Origin: Brevundimonas lutea
Lineage (GTDB): Bacteria > Pseudomonadota > Alphaproteobacteria > Caulobacterales > Caulobacteraceae
Direction: 5' to 3'
Assembly (NCBI RefSeq): GCF_003704105.1
Contig: NZ_QUOQ01000008.1
Span: 116,282 to 180,281 of the forward strand
DNA length: 64,000 bases
Positions 58,938 through 64,000 of this stretch are shown here, in pieces. The notes under the pieces are model-generated. The model was not told the DNA's origin. It searched no databases and worked only from the letters and a program-made list of their open reading frames with translations. Made by a program: the position numbers and the translations under genes. The stretch's first letter is position 1, and each line of letters opens with the position of its first letter.

Positions 58938-61606
58938 GTCCGGGGCCCGAGCAGAGCCGCGACCACCCGATCGACGGCGCCCGGCGCCAGTGACGGATTG
59001 GCCGCGCGGTAGGCGGCTCGGCTTTCGGCCAGCCCTGCGGGCTCTTCGCCGGACTGCAGAATTCGCGTCAGCATCGCCGCGGCCTGCCGGCTGTCATCGG
59101 CCTGGGCGGCGACACCCAACGCTGAAAGCGACAGGCCATCGGACGCCGCGTCGCCGAGCGTGATGACCGGGCGGCCGAGCATGGCCGCCTCTATGCCGAC
59201 GTTGCTGTGACGAACTACCACAGCGGCGGCGTCGCGGAGCAGGGGGGGCAGGACGGCGTCCCGCACCACGCGCGCGCGCCGGCCCAAGCCCTCCGCATCG
59301 AACCAGGTTCGCCAGCGGTCGATGACGTCGTCGGTCTCGGACGGGTGCAGCTTGACCACCACGCCATGTCCCTGGGTTGAGCGGATCGCCCCGGCCGCCG
59401 CCTCGACCAGTGGGCGCATGGCCGCTTCTCCCAGCGGCTGAGTGGCGACGAGGATATAGGGCCAGGGCGGTGGGTCGTCGGCGCCTGTGCCGGACTCGAC
59501 GTCCTGACGGATCGACCCCACGGCGGTGACCGCCGCCGCGTCCGCGCCAAGGCGGATGTAGTCGGCGCGGGCGGCCTCATCGAGCACCAGATGGCGCGCG
59601 GCGCCGGGCAGCATCAGGCCATTGGCGATCGGATTCTGCACCAGCTGAAGCGAGACCGTCGCCACGCCCAGATCCGCGAAGACGGCCAGGGCGGCGTCGG
59701 TCACGGGGCTGCGGGTCGCTGGCGCAATCACGGCGCGGGGACGGGTCTGCGCGGCGTACTGGCGGACTGCCTGGTCAATGGCGTCAAAGCCGCGAAGGCC
59801 CGCCAGGATGCGCCCCAGCAGCCCGCGCACAAGGGGATCGACCGTCATGCCGACGACGGTCGGCCAAGACGCGTCGCGAAGGGTGGCGAGCCCCCTTCCG
59901 AGTTCCGTCTGGTCCAGGGGGCCGTCGCGCCAGAGCCTCTGACCGTCCAGGACCGATACGCCCACGCGGCCGAGGGCGGGAGACTGGATGACGTCATCGG
60001 CGAGATTCGGCGAATCGGCGCGGCCGATGCGCGTGAACAGCAGACCGGTGGGGCCGTGGTCGGCAAGCCGCGCCAGCAGGGGCTCGAGGCCCGACAGGAG
60101 GTCGGGACGGTTCTCGGTGGCCAGAACCAGAACGCCGCCCTCCGCCCCGACACGCTGGGTTTCGATCGGTGCGTCGGAGCCGACGGGCGCTTCCTGAGGT
60201 GTCCCACCGTGGGCGAGGCGATCGTTAAGGCGACGCACCGCAGAGATTTGCGCCACGCCCCAGGCGAGATCGGCGCCGACACCCGTGCGCTGGGCGAGGG
60301 CCGCGACCGCTTCAGCCCAGCCCGGCGTCGCGGCGATGAGTTCGATCCGGCCCCAGGTGCGGGCCTTGAGGGCGGCGTCCGCATTCGCCACGGCGGCCGT
60401 GCGCACGATCAGCTCGGCGGTGAGGGCCCGCCTGAGGACCGGCTGGAAGAGCGGGACGGTCGTCTCTGGGATATCCAGGCCATAGACTGCTTCGGAGATG
60501 GCGTTCGCCAGACGTCGACAGTCCTCGACCAGGCCGGGACGACCCAGCAGAGTCCAGGGCAGGGCTCGCTCCGCGCCGGTCCGCTGGCCGGGGGGGGCTA
60601 GCGCCACCGTCTCATCGTCCGCCGGCAGGGCTTCGACCACGGCGGTGCGTTCGACCAGTCGCAGGATTGGGCCCGGCGAGGCGGCGCGATCGCCCAGACT
60701 CTGGAACGACACAAGCGCGTGAGCCTCCGCCAGGTCCGGATAGCCCTCGACAAGTCCTTCCACGGCCGGGTCCGACGGAAGCAGGGCGTGGCGCAAGGCG
60801 GTTAGGTCGTCGTGCGACCAGGCGGTGAGGGCGCGAAGAAACCGGCCGGAGGGCGAGCTGAGCTGACCCGGCGATAGACCCAGGGACAGGTCGACCGCGC
60901 CTCGGTCGGCGCGCTGGAGAGCCACCAGGTCGGCGAGCTGATCGATCGATCCATGATAGGTCAGGGCTTCGTGCAGACGGGCGATGACGGTGGCGTCGAC
61001 CCCGTGCAGGAGGGCGTCGGCCATCAGGTTCGGCGCGGCAGGGTCATCCCTGCTCTGCGAATCATCCGTCGCTTCAGGAAGGGCGAGCGCCGCGTTTCGC
61101 AGAGCGGCGGCGACAGAGGCGTCGCCGGTTCCCTCAGCCGCTCGGGCGACCGCCTCCAATCGCGCTTGGAGGCCGAAGGGCACAAGCGAGATGCGGTCTT
61201 CGGCCAAGGCGTCGGAAATCCATCCCACCAGCCGTTCCAAGAGCGCGGGCCGGCGGGTCGCGAGCCAGGCGGCGAGATTCAGGTCGGGACCGCCACCCAG
61301 CGTACCCAGAGCCGCAAGGCGACGCTCGGCGGCCAGCCAGTCCTTGGCCAGGGCGGCTTCGGCGGCCTGACGACGCCAGGCCGTGAGGGCGTTGCGGAGA
61401 AGAGGCGACGACGGCTCGGGCCGCGCCCGCGCTACGGCGGCAGCAAGGATTTCGGGCGATCGCTTGGCGCGGAGGAGGGCCTCGATCCAGAGCGAAAACG
61501 CCTCTGGCGGCAGGACGCCGCGCACCAGCGCCTCCTCCGCCATGCGCTCGACATGGCCGAAGCGTCCGGCCTCAAGGGCGTCGGCGAGGGCCTTGACGTC
61601 GATCAT
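58934..61606 (-). CDS. Large protein with a C-terminal capsule/glycosyltransferase-like domain
   Basis: The 890-residue protein has an Ala/Leu/Arg-rich helical N-terminal half that looks like degenerate TPR-type repeats. Its C-terminal part resembles GT-B-fold capsule or CDP-glycerol-transferase-like enzymes: a VVVKLHPSETDD motif at about residue 750 and VVVRHSNVGIEAAMLGRPVI shortly after (the HPxE and SNxxxEA signatures). Donor and acceptor are unknown. It is divergent from two sugar-oxidoreductase genes, suggesting a role in a surface glycan or flagellin/S-layer modification. No transmembrane helix is apparent. Confidence 0.7.
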   Translation of the reverse strand: MIDVKALADALEAGRFGHVERMAEEALVRGVLPPEAFSLWIEALLRAKRSPEILAAAVARARPEPSSPLLRNALTAWRRQAAEAALAKDWLAAERRLAALGTLGGGPDLNLAAWLATRRPALLERLVGWISDALAEDRISLVPFGLQARLEAVARAAEGTGDASVAAALRNAALALPEATDDSQSRDDPAAPNLMADALLHGVDATVIARLHEALTYHGSIDQLADLVALQRADRGAVDLSLGLSPGQLSSPSGRFLRALTAWSHDDLTALRHALLPSDPAVEGLVEGYPDLAEAHALVSFQSLGDRAASPGPILRLVERTAVVEALPADDETVALAPPGQRTGAERALPWTLLGRPGLVEDCRRLANAISEAVYGLDIPETTVPLFQPVLRRALTAELIVRTAAVANADAALKARTWGRIELIAATPGWAEAVAALAQRTGVGADLAWGVAQISAVRRLNDRLAHGGTPQEAPVGSDAPIETQRVGAEGGVLVLATENRPDLLSGLEPLLARLADHGPTGLLFTRIGRADSPNLADDVIQSPALGRVGVSVLDGQRLWRDGPLDQTELGRGLATLRDASWPTVVGMTVDPLVRGLLGRILAGLRGFDAIDQAVRQYAAQTRPRAVIAPATRSPVTDAALAVFADLGVATVSLQLVQNPIANGLMLPGAARHLVLDEAARADYIRLGADAAAVTAVGSIRQDVESGTGADDPPPWPYILVATQPLGEAAMRPLVEAAAGAIRSTQGHGVVVKLHPSETDDVIDRWRTWFDAEGLGRRARVVRDAVLPPLLRDAAAVVVRHSNVGIEAAMLGRPVITLGDAASDGLSLSALGVAAQADDSRQAAAMLTRILQSGEEPAGLAESRAAYRAANPSLAPGAVDRVVAALLGPRT

Positions 61607-61717
61607 GGACGCCGCCGTCGCCGCGTCTGGCCTTGGACGGGGATTATGGTTAGGCAGCGCCTCACGACGCGCCGGTTGGCGCTATCTTCCTCAGACAAGG
61701 GCGGGACACGCTGGGCC

Positions 61718-62650
61718 ATGGCAAAACCTGTCGTCCATCTTTACGGACTGGGCAACATCGGCTTTCGCCATCTGCAGGGATTGGCGGCGCTGAGCGACGA
61801 AATCCGGCTGGTCGGCGTCGATCCGTCTTCGGAGCGCTGTGAGCTGGCCCGGAGCGAATGGAAAGGCGAGGGCCGTTTCGTCGCGGAGGCCGAACCGGAG
61901 CCTGCACACATCGTCATTCTGGCGACGTCGGCCCAGGGACGGCTGGCGCTGCTGAGGCAGGTGCTGGACCGCCACGCGCCGGACCATGTCCTGCTGGAAA
62001 AGGTGGCCTTCTCCGCGATGGACGACTTCGATGGGGCTCAGCAGTCGCTTACCGATGCCGGCGCCGCGGGTTGGGTCAACTGTCCTCGACGGCAGTGGCC
62101 GCTGCATGAGGCGCTGCGCGAGCGGCTGCAGGGCGTGGCCGACTGGACCATGACCCAGGCGGGCCCGAACTGGGGACTGGCCTGCAACGGCGTGCATTTC
62201 ATTGACCTGATGCAGTTTCTGTCGGGCGGCGGAGCGCCGCGTGCGGAGGGGATCGCGATCGATCAGATCATCCCGTCGAAACGCAGCGGCTATTTCGAGG
62301 TTGAGGGCCAGCTCACCATCGGCCTTGGCGGTCGCCGGCTGGTTGTGGTGCAACGGCCCGACGCAGAGCCTGGTCTGACGATCGAGAGCACGCGCGGGCG
62401 CTGGAGCGTGAATGAGGCGGCCGGCGTGGTCACCGACGTCGAGACAGGTGAAACCCTGATCGATGTCGGACGCTCTCCCTATCAGAGCGAACTGACGGCG
62501 GCGGTGGTTTCGCCGTTGCTTGCAGGCGAGAAGCCGCCGGTGGCGTCCCTGGCCGAGGCCCGGCTGGCCCATGCGCCGCTGATCGAGGCTCTGACGCCGA
62601 TCTTCGAGGCGGCGGGTCATGATGTGTCGGGCGGTCTGCCCATCACCTGA
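61718..62650 (+). CDS. Gfo/Idh/MocA-family oxidoreductase (first)
   Basis: The 310-residue protein has an N-terminal Rossmann motif (LYGLGNIGFRHLQGL) and a C-terminal domain with NWGLACNGVHFIDLMQFLSG, matching the GVHxID pattern of the family. The usual EKP motif is replaced by EKVAF. The substrate is presumably a (nucleotide-)sugar, by context. ATG 61718 lies 112 bp from the divergent glycosyltransferase-like gene. Confidence 0.82.
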   Translation: MAKPVVHLYGLGNIGFRHLQGLAALSDEIRLVGVDPSSERCELARSEWKGEGRFVAEAEPEPAHIVILATSAQGRLALLRQVLDRHAPDHVLLEKVAFSAMDDFDGAQQSLTDAGAAGWVNCPRRQWPLHEALRERLQGVADWTMTQAGPNWGLACNGVHFIDLMQFLSGGGAPRAEGIAIDQIIPSKRSGYFEVEGQLTIGLGGRRLVVVQRPDAEPGLTIESTRGRWSVNEAAGVVTDVETGETLIDVGRSPYQSELTAAVVSPLLAGEKPPVASLAEARLAHAPLIEALTPIFEAAGHDVSGGLPIT

Positions 62651-62652
62651 GT

Positions 62653-63603
62653 TTGAGGATTTCGACTGTGTTGATCATCGGAGCGGGACCGATGGGCGTC
62701 GAGCACGCCCGCGCCGCCAAGGCCCTGGGTGTCGAGCCGACCCTGCTGGTGCGCTCGACAGAGCGAGCCGAGAGCATCGCCGCCGAGACCGGTTTGACGG
62801 TTCTCGCCGCGACAGGAACAGACTGGATCGCGCGGCATGAGGCGCCCACCCACGCGGTGGTGGCCGTGGCCGTGGATGGTCTCGCGCCGGTCTGTCACGA
62901 CCTGATCCGGGCGGGTGTCAAAAACATTCTGGTCGAGAAGCCCGGCGGCACCAGCGAGGACGAGCTGGCGCGGCTGGCCGATGCCGCGACAGCGGCCGGC
63001 GTAAAGGTTTTCATCGGCTACAACCGCCGCTTCTACGCCTCGGTGCAGGAAGCGCGGCGGCGGCTGGCGGAGGACGGCGGCGCCACCAGTGTGCGCTTCG
63101 ATTTCACCGAGCTCGCTTGGCGCGTGGCGGAATTGCCGACGGCGGACGCCATCAAGGCGGCTTGGCTCTACGCCAACTCCACTCATGTGATCGACACGGC
63201 CTTCTTCCTGGCGGGCGAACCCGAGGCGTTGACGGCGAGCGTGGCGGGAGAGCTGGCGTGGCACCCGGCGGGCGCGGTGTTTGCCGGCCAGGGTCGGACG
63301 GGGGCGGGGGCGCTGTTCAGCTATCTCGCCGACTGGAACGCGCCCGGCCGGTGGTCGGTCGATGTGCGATCCCCCAAGGAACGGCTGCTGCTGGAGCCCC
63401 TCGAAGGGCTTTCGGTGCAGCGCGCGCGGACCTTCACCTGGGAACCGGTGGACCTTGACACATCGAGCGATGGCGGCCTCAAGCCGGGCGTGCTGGGCCA
63501 GATGCGCGCGTTTCTCGGAGGCGACGCTCAGGGCGACCTGATGCCGCTGGCCGCACAGGTCGAGCGCGCGCGTCTGGTGTACGACCGCATCCTGGGGCAG
63601 TGA
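62653..63603 (+). CDS. Gfo/Idh/MocA-family oxidoreductase (second)
   Basis: The 316-residue protein has an N-terminal dinucleotide motif (IIGAGPMGVEHARAAKAL), an intact EKPGGTSEDE motif and YNRRFYASV plus STHVIDTAFF in the C-terminal domain, as in sugar dehydrogenases of this superfamily. The start is uncertain: TTG 62653, GTG 62668 and TTG 62671 are all near the first strand. It follows the first oxidoreductase by 2 bp and overlaps the next gene, suggesting one operon. Confidence 0.82.
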   Translation: MRISTVLIIGAGPMGVEHARAAKALGVEPTLLVRSTERAESIAAETGLTVLAATGTDWIARHEAPTHAVVAVAVDGLAPVCHDLIRAGVKNILVEKPGGTSEDELARLADAATAAGVKVFIGYNRRFYASVQEARRRLAEDGGATSVRFDFTELAWRVAELPTADAIKAAWLYANSTHVIDTAFFLAGEPEALTASVAGELAWHPAGAVFAGQGRTGAGALFSYLADWNAPGRWSVDVRSPKERLLLEPLEGLSVQRARTFTWEPVDLDTSSDGGLKPGVLGQMRAFLGGDAQGDLMPLAAQVERARLVYDRILGQ

Positions 63604-64000
63604 TGCCGAGCCTCGACGCCAAGGAACTCCATATGTCTCTCGACCGGGCGCTCGCCCGCATCTCTGATCGCTCGGCGGTCATCGGCATCGTCGGCCTGGG
63701 CTACGTCGGCCTGCCGTTGGCGACGGCGGCGGCGCGCGCCGGGTTCCGGGTTCTGGGCCTAGACGTCGATCCGGAGCGGGTCGCAGAGCTGAACGCCGGG
63801 CGGTCGCCCGTCGCGGCGGCGCCCAGCGACGAACTGGCGCGACACATCTCCGAGACGCGGTTCGAAGCCTCGGGCGACTTTGCGCGTCTCGGAGAGTGCG
63901 ACGCCGTATTGATCTGCGTGCCGACCCCGATCACCGCCCAGCGCGAGCCCGATCTCAGTCATGTGGTCGACGCCACCGAAGCTGCGGCGCGCGCCCTGAG
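63603..64000 (+). CDS. Nucleotide-sugar dehydrogenase (N-terminal part, runs off the window)
   Basis: The open frame from ATG 63603 (overlapping the previous stop) continues to the right edge. Its first 133 residues contain the Rossmann motif GIVGLGYVGLPLATAAARAG and the CVPTPITAQREPDLSHV segment of the UDP-glucose/GDP-mannose/UDP-N-acetylhexosamine dehydrogenase family (WbpA/TviB/Ugd type). Such enzymes make uronic-acid sugar nucleotides for surface polysaccharides. The exact substrate cannot be told from this part. Confidence 0.88.
   Translation, partial: MPSLDAKELHMSLDRALARISDRSAVIGIVGLGYVGLPLATAAARAGFRVLGLDVDPERVAELNAGRSPVAAAPSDELARHISETRFEASGDFARLGECDAVLICVPTPITAQREPDLSHVVDATEAAARAL

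Overview
The window is GC-rich, densely coded chromosomal DNA of an alphaproteobacterium. Gene order (S10-spc-alpha ribosomal block, then nuoA-N, birA, rnj, mce, proS, lolCD, dnaE), RNase J, a zeta-type ATP synthase inhibitor and a PleC-like histidine kinase point to Caulobacterales, most likely a Brevundimonas-like organism. The genus is an inference from gene content and composition, not from a search. I see no prophage, insertion sequence, integrase, CRISPR array or plasmid function.

Layout. 1-1116: the tail of an unrecognised gene, a 30-bp dyad, and a secreted GIN-domain (DUF2807-type) protein. 1117-17260: a promoter and structured leader, then the ribosomal block rpsJ, rplC, rplD, rplW, rplB, rpsS, rplV, rpsC, rplP, rpmC, rpsQ, rplN, rplX, rplE, rpsN, rpsH, rplF, rplR, rpsE, rpmD, rplO, secY, adk, two tandem TonB-like genes, rpsM, rpsK, rpoA, rplQ, and a terminator. 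Large hairpins lie before rplO, secY and rpoA, and a good sigma70-like promoter precedes rpsM. 17340-33299: all fourteen complex I genes in order, interrupted by four small genes for membrane proteins or lipoproteins of unknown role. 33301-40989: birA, a 170-bp palindrome, rnj, a membrane protein, mce, a DUF1467 gene, proS, lolC and lolD. 40994-46134: a BLUF-like protein lacking the flavin-site residues, a FixJ-type regulator, two very small genes and dnaE. 46157-58937: mixed housekeeping and accessory genes (frameshifted GFA-type gene, M28 peptidase, tRNA-Leu(TAA), GST, thiG, ALDH7-type dehydrogenase, CBS protein, PleC-like kinase, frameshifted TPR-like secreted protein, PEBP-like protein, purC-purS plus a tiny membrane protein, ATPase inhibitor zeta subunit). 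58934-64000: the start of a surface-glycan or sugar-nucleotide locus (890-aa glycosyltransferase-like protein, two Gfo/Idh/MocA oxidoreductases, the start of a nucleotide-sugar dehydrogenase).

How it works together. The ribosomal block and complex I are long co-directional operons with overlapping stop/start codons. The less expected content is what has been slotted into them: TonB-like genes between adk and rpsM, small envelope proteins between nuo genes, and repeated hairpins at internal junctions that could adjust stoichiometry within the operons. Two related palindromic repeats (46157-46258 and 49745-49826) and two single-base frameshifts (near 46478 and 56433) stand out in the second half.
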